Shown here one piece after another: positions 1-6,377 of a stretch of 10,350 bases of DNA. Every line of letters begins with the position of its first letter. Within the stretch, counting starts at the first letter, position 1. The DNA is from Candidatus Sericytochromatia bacterium. GTDB lineage: Bacteria; Cyanobacteriota; Sericytochromatia; UBA7694; JACMQJ01. The notes beneath the pieces are model-generated. The model saw nothing but the letters and a program-made list of their open reading frames with translations, was not told the origin of the DNA and did not search any database. The position numbers and the translations under genes were made by a program. Where the stretch lies: positions 1-10,350 of the forward strand of contig JACMQJ010000594.1 in assembly GCA_014377055.1 (NCBI GenBank), in the 5' to 3' direction.

Positions 1-347
1 CCATCTTGATATTCATTACCCATAACCTTCATTACATCAATTAAGTTTTTAATCATGGTTTTGGATTGAGGTGTCAAACCTTTACCTTTTGGATTTTTTA
101 TTAAGTCCTCTAAAATTGGTACAGCCTCTTTATAGCCTTTATTTTGAACCATTCCCATAACTTTCATTAAAATCTCTAAATCAGGATCGGAAGTTGCAGC
201 TTCCAATTCTTTTGGTGAAGCTTTTTGTAATTGATTTTGTAGTTGATTAAGCAAAACATTTTGATCTGTTGGTATATCTTCGCTGAATGAAGGTTGAACA
301 AAAAAGGTTGAAATTATTAAAGGAATCAGTATAATTAATTTTTTCAT
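1..347 (-). CDS. Small secreted protein, 3' end beyond the window
   Basis: This partial gene runs off the left edge, so only the first 115 codons are visible. The protein starts MKKLIILIPLIISTFF and has a textbook Sec signal peptide: a Lys pair, a hydrophobic core to about residue 17, and a probable cleavage after PSFS (residues 19-22). The mature part is Gln/Leu-rich at first (LLNQLQNQLQ, 32-41) and then largely helical and charged, with two Met-rich repeats, MKVMGM (61-66) and MKVMGN (106-111). I recognise no family. A periplasmic or secreted helical protein is the inference. The ATG is chosen because it begins the signal peptide; only a weak Shine-Dalgarno lies upstream. A sigma70-like promoter with a palindrome in its spacer sits about 40-70 bases upstream, so the gene is probably regulated. 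It is divergent from the PHP gene. Confidence 0.8.
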   Translation of the reverse strand, partial: MKKLIILIPLIISTFFVQPSFSEDIPTDQNVLLNQLQNQLQKASPKELEAATSDPDLEILMKVMGMVQNKGYKEAVPILEDLIKNPKGKGLTPQSKTMIKNLIDVMKVMGNEYQD

Positions 348-388
348 TTTATAACTCTATATTTACTAATTTTCTACTCTACTTTTAA

Positions 389-417
389 ATAATATCATTT
401 TTAATGATAGTTGTCTA
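389..417 (-). promoter_or_regulatory. Promoter of the secreted-protein gene
   Basis: Read on the minus strand, TAGACA (417-412) and TATTAT (394-389) are separated by exactly 17 bases, a good sigma70 match. Transcription would start near 382 and give a leader of about 35 bases before the ATG at 347. The spacer contains the palindrome listed separately. Confidence 0.6.
393..409. promoter_or_regulatory. Palindromic operator candidate in promoter spacer
   Basis: TATCATT (393-399) and AATGATA (403-409) are perfect 7-bp inverted arms around a TTT spacer. The palindrome fills the space between the -35 and -10 boxes of the minus-strand promoter and touches the -10. That placement is typical of a repressor operator. 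The regulator cannot be named. The sequence is AT-rich, so chance cannot be excluded. Confidence 0.45.
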
Positions 418-448
418 AAAATAATCTTTTATACATCAATTTCATAGA

Positions 449-551
449 TATACTCAAGTAAAATTGGTTTGCCGTTTTTTGCAAAGAGGATTGAGACTTA
501 GCCCAACCCGAGCAAAGTTTTAATTTTGCAAACCGATTTTGAACAAGTATA
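449..551. repeat. 103-bp inverted-repeat element (MITE-like or cruciform)
   Basis: Imperfect 24-bp terminal arms (449-472 and 528-551) match at 18 of 24 positions. The inner 13 bp (460-472 against 528-540) match except for one G-T pair, and the outer TATACT/AGTATA hexamers match perfectly. The 55-base interior is more G+C-rich than its surroundings (a GCCCAACCCG core at 501-510). The element contains two copies of the palindrome TTTGCAAA (478-485 and 525-532). It codes for nothing and lies between two divergent promoters. Its termini with TA at the ends would suit a non-autonomous Tc1/mariner-like (IS630) element, but that is inference; it could equally be a hairpin-forming RNA. Confidence 0.5.
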
Positions 552-553
552 CA

Positions 554-582
554 TTGACATTATCATCATTATCAATTAGATT
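554..582 (+). promoter_or_regulatory. Promoter of the PHP phosphatase gene
   Basis: A perfect TTGACA (554-559) is followed 17 bases later by TAGATT (577-582). The spacer holds two ATTATC-type hexamers. Transcription would start near 589, about 40 bases before the ATG at 629. The -35 box begins two bases after the inverted-repeat element ends. Confidence 0.6.
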
Positions 583-628
583 AAAAAGTAGAATAAATGA
601 TATTTTAAAATGAGAGTTTTTAATTAAT

Positions 629-1459
629 ATGCTTTTTGATTTTCATACACATACAATTTTTTCTGATGGTGTTTTGACACCTGATCAATTAATATCTCTA
701 GCTAATGATAGAAATATAGATGTTATTTCTGTAACAGATCACGACACAATTAGTAACTTTCAAGAAGTAAAACAAGCTTGTAATAAATATGAGCTTGAAC
801 TGATTAAAGGAACAGAATTGACTGCTAGCCTAGAAAATAAAGATATTCATATTTTATGTTATTTTGAAAAAGAAGATAATTATCTTGAGTTATCAGATCA
901 TGAAGCAACTTATAAACAAAAAAGAATTGAGAGATTATATAAAATATGTGACAATTTAAAATTAGAGGGTGTAATTATTGAGCCAGAAAACATCTTAAAA
1001 AAATCTAGTCATATAATTGCTCGCCCTCAAATAGCTGCTGAGATTGTAGAAAAAGGATATGCCAGCTCTGTAGCCAACGCTTTTGATAAATATTTGTACG
1101 ATGGAGCAAAATCTTACGAGCCTGCATCAATTATTTCGGCAGAGGATTTAATTATAAAAGTAAGACTTATGGGTGGATTACCTGTATTGGCACACCCAGC
1201 AGAGAGATTTATAAATAGAGAGGACTTAATAAAAAATCTTGTTACCGCTGGTTTGCAAGGTATAGAAGTTCATCATCCGTCCCATGATTTAGTAAAACGA
1301 AATCATTATACAAACCTATGTCGCAGATACAATTTAGTTGTTACAGGTGGATCAGATTATCATGGAATTGTTGGTAAAGAAGATAATCTTGGTAAAACTA
1401 TAATTGCACAAGCTGAATACGATAGATTAAAAGTAAGAATGTCTGAATGTTCTGTTTGA
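629..1459 (+). CDS. PHP-domain phosphoesterase, RNase AM / TrpH (YciV) type
   Basis: This 276-residue protein belongs to the PHP metal-dependent phosphoesterases of the YciV/TrpH group. Characterised members hydrolyse 3',5'-nucleoside bisphosphates or act as the 5'-3' exonuclease RNase AM, which trims rRNA 5' ends. E. coli YciV is slightly longer (about 293 residues). Metal-site motifs are in the expected order: HTH (H6, H8), SDG (D13), TDHD (36-39), GTE (E63), IH (H74), LAHPAE (H189) and GSDYH (D243, H245). The segment 132-156 aligns with the insert of E. coli YciV, but the usual His of the RPH/GH motif is Gln here (Q134). No signal or membrane segment is seen, so it should be cytoplasmic. 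The ATG at 629 places the first metal motif at residue 6, as the family requires; GAGAG at 612-616 is a weak, distant ribosome binding site. It is transcribed alone. The exact substrate cannot be read from sequence. Confidence 0.88.
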   Translation: MLFDFHTHTIFSDGVLTPDQLISLANDRNIDVISVTDHDTISNFQEVKQACNKYELELIKGTELTASLENKDIHILCYFEKEDNYLELSDHEATYKQKRIERLYKICDNLKLEGVIIEPENILKKSSHIIARPQIAAEIVEKGYASSVANAFDKYLYDGAKSYEPASIISAEDLIIKVRLMGGLPVLAHPAERFINREDLIKNLVTAGLQGIEVHHPSHDLVKRNHYTNLCRRYNLVVTGGSDYHGIVGKEDNLGKTIIAQAEYDRLKVRMSECSV

Positions 1460-1488
1460 TATGTATGTAAAAGTAATTTTTGTCTATA

Positions 1489-1527
1489 TTACTAGAGAGA
1501 TAATTTTTTAAATTATCTCTCTAGTAA
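1489..1527. terminator. 18-bp perfect hairpin at a convergent gene junction
   Basis: The arms 1489-1506 and 1510-1527 are perfectly complementary over 18 bp with a TTT loop. The hairpin lies 29 bases after the PHP stop codon. It overlaps the last codons and the TAA stop (1513-1515) of the kinase gene on the other strand. The position suggests a shared bidirectional terminator. Neither side has an immediate T-run, so it is not a canonical intrinsic terminator and may act as a 3'-end stabiliser. Confidence 0.55.
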
Positions 1528-4299
1528 CAAGTTAAAACTTCTATTTTTTCCTTCATATTCAGATAAAGAAATATACAATGTTTTTGCATTATTATTTGGT
1601 GTAATATTCATTACAAAAGACCCTTTTACAACTGAGTTAGGATATATACGAATCAACTCACTTGATACGGTTTTTATATCAACAAATCTAGTATAGTTAT
1701 TACCTAAATCATCTTTTATAATTAATAAATTTGGATTGTCAGTTCTATTTAAAAACTCAAGCTCATCATCTGAATTATTAGTAATAGTAAGAAAAATATT
1801 TGTCTTTTTATTATCTTCCTCAATTGTAATATTTGCTTGAATATTAACTTTTTTAGACTCATCTACTCCTGCTTGCCAACCAACTAAAGGCTTTGATGTA
1901 ACTTTTATTTCAGGTGTTTTTATGGTCATTGGTATTGATGATTTTATTTCTTTAGGTTTTACAGATTCTATAATAGTCTTGTTAAGATTAGTGCTAGGTA
2001 TTGCACTAACAAAATTATTTGAAGGAACACTAACAATAACATCTGGAACTTCTAAAACTTCTTTTTTATCATTTTGTAATAATTTTATGCTGACATATAT
2101 TCCTAAAACAATTATTATCAAGATAATAGCTATAGTTGGAATGGTTATTAAATTGATAAAATTACTTTTTTTACTCTTTGGTTGATAATTAGTACCATTA
2201 ATAATATTTTTTAACTCATTAATAAAATCGCTTATTCTTTGATATCTCTCATCAGGGTCAACTTTTAAAGCTTTATTGATACAAATATCCAAGCTTATTG
2301 GTGAATTAAAATTTATTTGACTAGGTGTGACGAGGTCAATAATATTATCTACCGAATAATTACTCATAATAATACTTGGATCATAAGGAAATCTGCTAGT
2401 CAGAAGCTCATACAATAAAACTCCTAGTGAAAAAATATCCACTCTTTGATCTATTATTGAATCAGCATTTAATTGTTCAGGTGCCATATAAATGGCTGTA
2501 CCAAAAGATTTATAACTATCGTTTTGCTCTAAAAATGTCGCTATACCAAAATCAAGTATAGTTATTTTTCCTTTATTAATAATAATATTCTCTGGTTTTA
2601 TATCTTTATGAAGAATATTTTGTTGATGTGCATAATTTAGAGCTTCACCAATTTGTATACCTATATCAATAACTGTATTAGTTGAAAAAACGTTAACTTC
2701 ATTTTTTAGATCTCTTAAGGTTTTACCCTCAAGCCATTCCATAACAACATATCCATCACCATCTTCTACAAAATAATCGTAAACAGATACTATATTTTGA
2801 TGAATTAATTTACTAACTATACAAGCTTCTGCAAGTAATTTTTCAAGTTTTTGCTTACGTTGATCTGTTGTCAAAAAAGTATCAAGCAATACTTTTTTTA
2901 AGGCCACTTTTCTTGATAATTTTTGATCATAAGCTTGATAGATAATGCTATTTCTTGTTCTTTTAAAGATTTGCCTTTCTATGTATCTATTTTCTGAGTT
3001 TAAATCATCTTTGGGTTTACCCAATAATAATAATCTCTGTTTTAAAGCCGAAACAGTTGCAAATCTTTGATGAGGATCAAACTTAATTGCACGTAAACTT
3101 ATTTTATCAAGATCTGAACTCACAAATTTATTGTATGTACTTGGGGGTTCCCAATATCTCTCATCAAGATGAACAGGTATTCTATTGGTAAGTAATTCAT
3201 ATAGAATAACACCAACAGCATATACATCAACTCTTTGATCAACTTTATGATGACCTTCACTACCAAGCCTAAATTCTGGAGCTGCATAAGGATTATCTTT
3301 GATCATTTGTTTTAGGTCAAAAGTAGAACGTGTAGACATATCAAGTTTTTTGGCAAGATCAAAATTTGTTAATTTAATATCATAATCTTTGGTAATCATA
3401 ATATTTTCTGGTCTAACATTACGATGGATAACGCCTCTGCTATGTGCATGTTCAAGAGCATTGCAAAGTTGTAAAATAATTTTTTTTGCTATTTCTGGTT
3501 CAATTCCTGCCTTTGAATGATTAATCATTTGTCTGAGGCTTTGTGAACGATCAAACCATTCAACAATGATGTATAGAGAGTCATCACGAGGTATTATTTG
3601 TTCTATATTCATAATATTATTATGGTCAAGCTGCATTGTTAGTTTTGCTTCTCTAAGAATCTCATTTTTTTCAAGATCTTGAATATCATTAGGATTGGTA
3701 AAGTTTTTTATTTCCTTAATCATAACTGAACGCTCAAGAATAGTATCATAAGCAATATATGTTACATTTACATCTGAATATTCAATTTCAGCTAACAACT
3801 GATACTGATTAACTCTTTTAAAAATACCATTAGCACGAATAGAAGAAGTTAATTCCTGAATTTTTAATTTTGAAATTGGTATTTCAATTTTTGTCGAGGT
3901 AATAATTTTTTTTAGACTATATAGTGGAGCAATGCTTGGCTCGTCATGGTTTTCGTTTTCATAGTTAAATGTTTTATCAGAAACTATTATTAGATGTGGT
4001 GCATATTCTAACGAAATATTTCTAATAGAAAAATAATCTCTTAATCTTACTGAATATTCTCTAAGATAAATTATGTAATCTTCAATAGGCTCAGAATTAC
4101 CATTACTAAAAAACATTTGATAAGATAGTAGAAAAATACCATTAGGGCCAATAATTGTAATAACATAGTCATCAAATTTTCTTGATGTATAAAGAAGATG
4201 AGGTATTATGACATATTCGTCAGGTAGTGATAATATACTTCCTGTAACAGATAAAATACCAGCATCAAAGGATTTTTCTATTGTTCTTAATTCTGCCAT
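1513..4299 (-). CDS. NERD-like / pseudokinase / Ser-Thr kinase membrane protein
   Basis: This 928-residue protein has an unusual domain chain. Residues 1-155 resemble the NERD fold (IIGPNGIFLL at 49-58, HLIIVSD at 102-108). The first Hanks-type kinase domain (about 165-425) keeps the VAIK-type Lys (K195), the helix-C Glu (E217) and APE (340-342). It has HRN for HRD (N294), R296 for the catalytic-loop Lys, and NFD for DFG (312-314), so it should be a pseudokinase. The second domain (about 438-700) keeps K468, E491, HKD (D566), K568, N571, DFG (583-585) and APE (606-608), so it should be active. Neither domain has a normal glycine-rich loop. A membrane helix spans about 714-740 after basic residues, placing the kinases in the cytoplasm. 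The C-terminal part (about 805-928) is beta-rich and resembles DUF4352-type Ig-like domains. GGAG sits only two bases before the chosen ATG; an in-frame TAG lies just upstream and the next Met is residue 61. Signal sensing through the outer domain is inferred; the phosphorylated target is unknown. Confidence 0.88.
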   Translation of the reverse strand: MAELRTIEKSFDAGILSVTGSILSLPDEYVIIPHLLYTSRKFDDYVITIIGPNGIFLLSYQMFFSNGNSEPIEDYIIYLREYSVRLRDYFSIRNISLEYAPHLIIVSDKTFNYENENHDEPSIAPLYSLKKIITSTKIEIPISKLKIQELTSSIRANGIFKRVNQYQLLAEIEYSDVNVTYIAYDTILERSVMIKEIKNFTNPNDIQDLEKNEILREAKLTMQLDHNNIMNIEQIIPRDDSLYIIVEWFDRSQSLRQMINHSKAGIEPEIAKKIILQLCNALEHAHSRGVIHRNVRPENIMITKDYDIKLTNFDLAKKLDMSTRSTFDLKQMIKDNPYAAPEFRLGSEGHHKVDQRVDVYAVGVILYELLTNRIPVHLDERYWEPPSTYNKFVSSDLDKISLRAIKFDPHQRFATVSALKQRLLLLGKPKDDLNSENRYIERQIFKRTRNSIIYQAYDQKLSRKVALKKVLLDTFLTTDQRKQKLEKLLAEACIVSKLIHQNIVSVYDYFVEDGDGYVVMEWLEGKTLRDLKNEVNVFSTNTVIDIGIQIGEALNYAHQQNILHKDIKPENIIINKGKITILDFGIATFLEQNDSYKSFGTAIYMAPEQLNADSIIDQRVDIFSLGVLLYELLTSRFPYDPSIIMSNYSVDNIIDLVTPSQINFNSPISLDICINKALKVDPDERYQRISDFINELKNIINGTNYQPKSKKSNFINLITIPTIAIILIIIVLGIYVSIKLLQNDKKEVLEVPDVIVSVPSNNFVSAIPSTNLNKTIIESVKPKEIKSSIPMTIKTPEIKVTSKPLVGWQAGVDESKKVNIQANITIEEDNKKTNIFLTITNNSDDELEFLNRTDNPNLLIIKDDLGNNYTRFVDIKTVSSELIRIYPNSVVKGSFVMNITPNNNAKTLYISLSEYEGKNRSFNLLLER

Positions 4300-4381
4300 C
4301 TCTCCATGTAAAAACTAACTATGTTACTTGATATATAAATCAATATTATCATAAACTTAACTAAATGTTTAATTTTAGCTG

Positions 4382-4458
4382 TGATAAGATACACTGATTT
4401 ATTTAATTATTTTTTATTTAATTTAGCCTATTAAATCACATTAAGTTATGATAAGATA
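4382..4458. promoter_or_regulatory. Divergent regulatory region with 10-bp direct repeats
   Basis: The 187 bases between the kinase and the repeat-protein gene contain TGATAAGATA twice, at 4382-4391 and 4449-4458. A small palindrome, TTGAT-6-ATCAA, lies at 4328-4343 on the kinase side. For the rightward gene a weak promoter is possible: TTAAGT (4441-4446) and TATAGA (4463-4468), 16 bases apart and overlapping the second repeat. Everything here is very AT-rich, so these calls are tentative. Confidence 0.3.
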
Positions 4459-4486
4459 TATATATAGATTTTAAGAGGGCAAAATA

Positions 4487-5074
4487 ATGGCAGATACAAA
4501 AAATTATTCAGCTACTACTGAATTAAAAAAGGACTCCGATAAACAAATGAATAATCAACAAGAAGCTAATGTCAAAAATGAAGAACACGGTTTTATGGAA
4601 GAAGCAAGTAAAGGAATAAGTGATACTATTGATGGTGCAACCGATACAGTTAAAGCTATCAACGAAACTGTCAAATCTGCATCTGATACAGTAAAAGCCG
4701 TTAATGATATGATTAGTGCTGTTACCAATAATGATCAAGGGTTTGATAAGATAGTTGATGAAGCAAGTAAGGGTATTCATAATACTTTAGATGCAGCCAA
4801 TGAAACTGTTAAATCAGCGACAGAAGCTTTTAAATCAGCTGATAATACTGTTAAGGTAGCAAGTGAAGTAATCAACAATATTTATAGTAGTGTTGAAGAG
4901 CCTATTGAAGAAGCTATAGGCAAAATTGGTAATAAAATAAATGATGTATTAGAGCCTATTGGTAAATCAGAAATACTAAAGTCAAATACTTTTAAAGGTG
5001 TTTTGATTACAGTATCTTTATCAGTTGTAGCATGGAGCTTGTATAGCTTCTTTAGTCCTAAAAAAGCAAATTAA
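4487..5074 (+). CDS. Tail-anchored protein with two amphipathic helical repeats
   Basis: This 195-residue protein has no recognisable enzyme domain. The N-terminus (1-35) is polar and probably disordered. Two homologous 42-residue units follow, at about 38-79 and 91-132. Each opens with (E/D)EASKGI and continues with runs such as DTVKA, ETVKS and NTVKV, the periodic amphipathic-helix pattern of apolipoprotein- or LEA-like proteins. A third helical stretch (137-160) contains two E-EPI-type motifs. A hydrophobic segment (about 170-188, GVLITVSLSVVAWSLYSFF) sits near the C-terminus and is followed only by SPKKAN. There is no N-terminal signal peptide, so this is a C-terminally anchored protein with its bulk in the cytoplasm. 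AGAGGG (4474-4479) is a good ribosome binding site seven bases before the ATG. It is divergent from the kinase gene. A membrane-surface, scaffold or stress role is inference only. Confidence 0.8.
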   Translation: MADTKNYSATTELKKDSDKQMNNQQEANVKNEEHGFMEEASKGISDTIDGATDTVKAINETVKSASDTVKAVNDMISAVTNNDQGFDKIVDEASKGIHNTLDAANETVKSATEAFKSADNTVKVASEVINNIYSSVEEPIEEAIGKIGNKINDVLEPIGKSEILKSNTFKGVLITVSLSVVAWSLYSFFSPKKAN

Positions 5075-5082
5075 TCTTGAAT

Positions 5083-5100
5083 AAGGGGTTTGAGCCCCTT
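5083..5100. terminator. Bidirectional terminator hairpin between convergent genes
   Basis: AAGGGG (5083-5088) and CCCCTT (5095-5100) form a 6-bp GC-rich stem around TTTGAG. It lies in the 37-base gap between the stops of two converging genes. The following GTCTTGTAATATT is T-rich but not a pure T-run. Its G+C content stands out in this AT-rich context, which supports terminator function for both genes. Confidence 0.7.
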
Positions 5101-5111
5101 GTCTTGTAATA

Positions 5112-5783
5112 TTATAATTTTCCCATCAAATGATTATATTTACTTGTAACTTCGGCACTCCAACTACCAGTTTCAGAATATTTTTTACCTGCCGTTGTCA
5201 GAGGGTTTGGTCCACTTCCTGCATGTCTTAGTAAAGTATTAATTCCACCTTCCAAAGATTGTTCAAAAGAAGGTAAGCTACCATCTTTATGTCTTAATTT
5301 TTGTATACCTTTGCCATGTTCATTAAAATGCACACTAAAAGGATTTGCTTGATTTTCTTCTTTTAATCTTGAACTACCAAAGCCTGACTCTTGTTGCATC
5401 ACAGCAAGCATAAGCATTGGATTAATATTATGTTTTTTGCAAGCATCCATAATAGCTTGTCCCTTACCTGCAAGAGGTGAATGGTATCCTGTGAGAATCT
5501 TATCTATCGCAGCAGCACTTGCTACGTTACTATTTCTAAAAACAGCAGGTGAGTCTATACTACCTGTTTTAGTAACTGCAGAATGTTCACCAACAAATGG
5601 TACATTAGCTTTTGCATGAGCTGGGGTACTTTTATGTAAAATAGCTGTTGAGTCTTGTGGAGTCAATTTACTAACTGGTTTATCGCTTGGAGTAGTAACT
5701 GGTAAATCTGCTTTTGGAGTTGGATTTAGCTGTAACTCCTTAAGTGTCAATACTCTTGCTGCACCTGTTGTTTCAATACCCAT
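5112..5783 (-). CDS. Muramidase-like peptidoglycan hydrolase without signal peptide
   Basis: This 223-residue protein has a Pro/Thr/Ser-rich, low-complexity N-terminal half (about 1-95). A compact lysozyme-like domain follows (about 98-223). The core is LMLAVMQQESGFGSS (124-138), the classic helix carrying the catalytic Glu (E132) of GH73 glucosaminidases and GH23 transglycosylases. The later NPFSV (147-151) matches the 'NLFGI' position of FlgJ-type GH73 enzymes. The expected activity is cleavage of glycan strands in the cell wall. There is no Sec signal peptide or membrane segment, so the wall would be reached by a specialised secretion system, by lysis, or as phage- or flagellum-associated cargo; none of these is encoded nearby. 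AAGGAG (5794-5789) lies five bases before the ATG and fixes the start. It is transcribed alone, converging on the repeat-protein gene. Whether it is a housekeeping hydrolase or an exported effector cannot be decided here. Confidence 0.78.
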   Translation of the reverse strand: MGIETTGAARVLTLKELQLNPTPKADLPVTTPSDKPVSKLTPQDSTAILHKSTPAHAKANVPFVGEHSAVTKTGSIDSPAVFRNSNVASAAAIDKILTGYHSPLAGKGQAIMDACKKHNINPMLMLAVMQQESGFGSSRLKEENQANPFSVHFNEHGKGIQKLRHKDGSLPSFEQSLEGGINTLLRHAGSGPNPLTTAGKKYSETGSWSAEVTSKYNHLMGKL

Positions 5784-5814
5784 AAAATCTCCTTACGATA
5801 ATTAAAATCCATAT

Positions 5815-5840
5815 TTAGATATATATCTTAAATTAGATAT
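5815..5840. repeat. Direct repeat TTAGATAT x2
   Basis: TTAGATAT occurs at 5815-5822 and 5833-5840, an 18-bp period, just upstream of the muramidase gene. No clear -35/-10 pair for that gene could be fixed here, but the repeats lie where its promoter should be. They may be regulator half-sites or chance in AT-rich DNA. Confidence 0.25.
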
Positions 5841-5872
5841 TTCATGCTAATATTTGTTCTACTTGATACGAC

Positions 5873-5900
5873 TTGACACTTGCTAACACTGAGTTATTAT
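5873..5900 (+). promoter_or_regulatory. Promoter of the two-gene decarboxylase operon
   Basis: A perfect TTGACA (5873-5878) and TATTAT (5895-5900) are 16 bases apart. Registers of 17 (ATTATA) or 18 (TTATAT) are also possible. The transcript would start near 5907, about 58 bases before the first ATG. CTTGATACGACTTGACAC around the -35 contains an imperfect direct repeat. Confidence 0.6.
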
Positions 5901-5964
5901 ATTCTAAAGAGCTAATGTTAAATAATATTAAATCTTTCTAAATAGATAGGTGTAAAATCAAATT

Positions 5965-6375
5965 ATGAATTTAGTTATAAATAAAATAAAAGAAAAAATA
6001 TCCAAATATAGTGATATAAAAATTGTTGACCAAAAAGATAATAGTATCACTATACGACCAACTAATATTGAGAGTTTTCCTATAACTCTTATAGCAAATT
6101 TTAATAAATTTAGTGTCTATTTTAAAGGTTGGCATCAAGACTTTGATAAAGAAGAAGATGCTCTGGATTGTCTTGCTTATGGTCTTTCTGATGATTGTCG
6201 GTTACAAGTTATTTCTTACGGTAAAGTAGAATATAAATGGATTGTCGAATATAAAGAAAAAGGTAAATGGGTACAAGATAGCGAAGTTGATATTGGACTA
6301 AACTCTTTTTGGCAAAAGAAAAAGGTTGCTTATTATCAAAATAATATTATCAAATATGAAGGCAGCAAAAAGTAA
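5965..6375 (+). CDS. Uncharacterised small protein, first gene of decarboxylase operon
   Basis: This 136-residue soluble protein has no signal or membrane segment. The N-terminal quarter is helical and basic (INKIKEKISKY). A mixed alpha/beta middle follows, with FKGWHQDFDKEEDALDCLAYGLSDDCRL at about 53-80 and an aromatic C-terminal part (YKWIVEYKEKGKWVQDS, FWQKKKVAYYQN). The pattern GWH-F-EEAL-GLS--CRL followed by a WIVE strand looks like a conserved family of small uncharacterised proteins, but I cannot name it and assign no function. Candidate functional residues are W55-H56 and the two Cys of the middle segment. AGGTG (5948-5952) is a distant ribosome binding site. The stop codon lies two bases before the decarboxylase ATG, so the two proteins are almost certainly co-translated and may act together. 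Confidence 0.75.
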   Translation: MNLVINKIKEKISKYSDIKIVDQKDNSITIRPTNIESFPITLIANFNKFSVYFKGWHQDFDKEEDALDCLAYGLSDDCRLQVISYGKVEYKWIVEYKEKGKWVQDSEVDIGLNSFWQKKKVAYYQNNIIKYEGSKK

Positions 6376-6377
6376 TA

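Noticed and set aside
560..582. Fur box in the PHP promoter
   Set aside because: The minus-strand GATAATGATGATAATG resembles a Fur site over its first nine bases, but the second half does not match the palindrome and the AT background makes such hexamers common.
1922..2185. 87-codon plus-strand ORF
   Set aside because: Lies antisense within the kinase gene, has no ribosome binding site and a composition explained by the complement of the membrane-segment region.
4523..4780. 85-codon minus-strand ORF
   Set aside because: Antisense shadow of the repetitive helical protein; its Cys/Phe/Ile-rich sequence matches no family.
5437..5619. 60-codon plus-strand ORF
   Set aside because: Antisense to the muramidase-like gene, short, no ribosome binding site.
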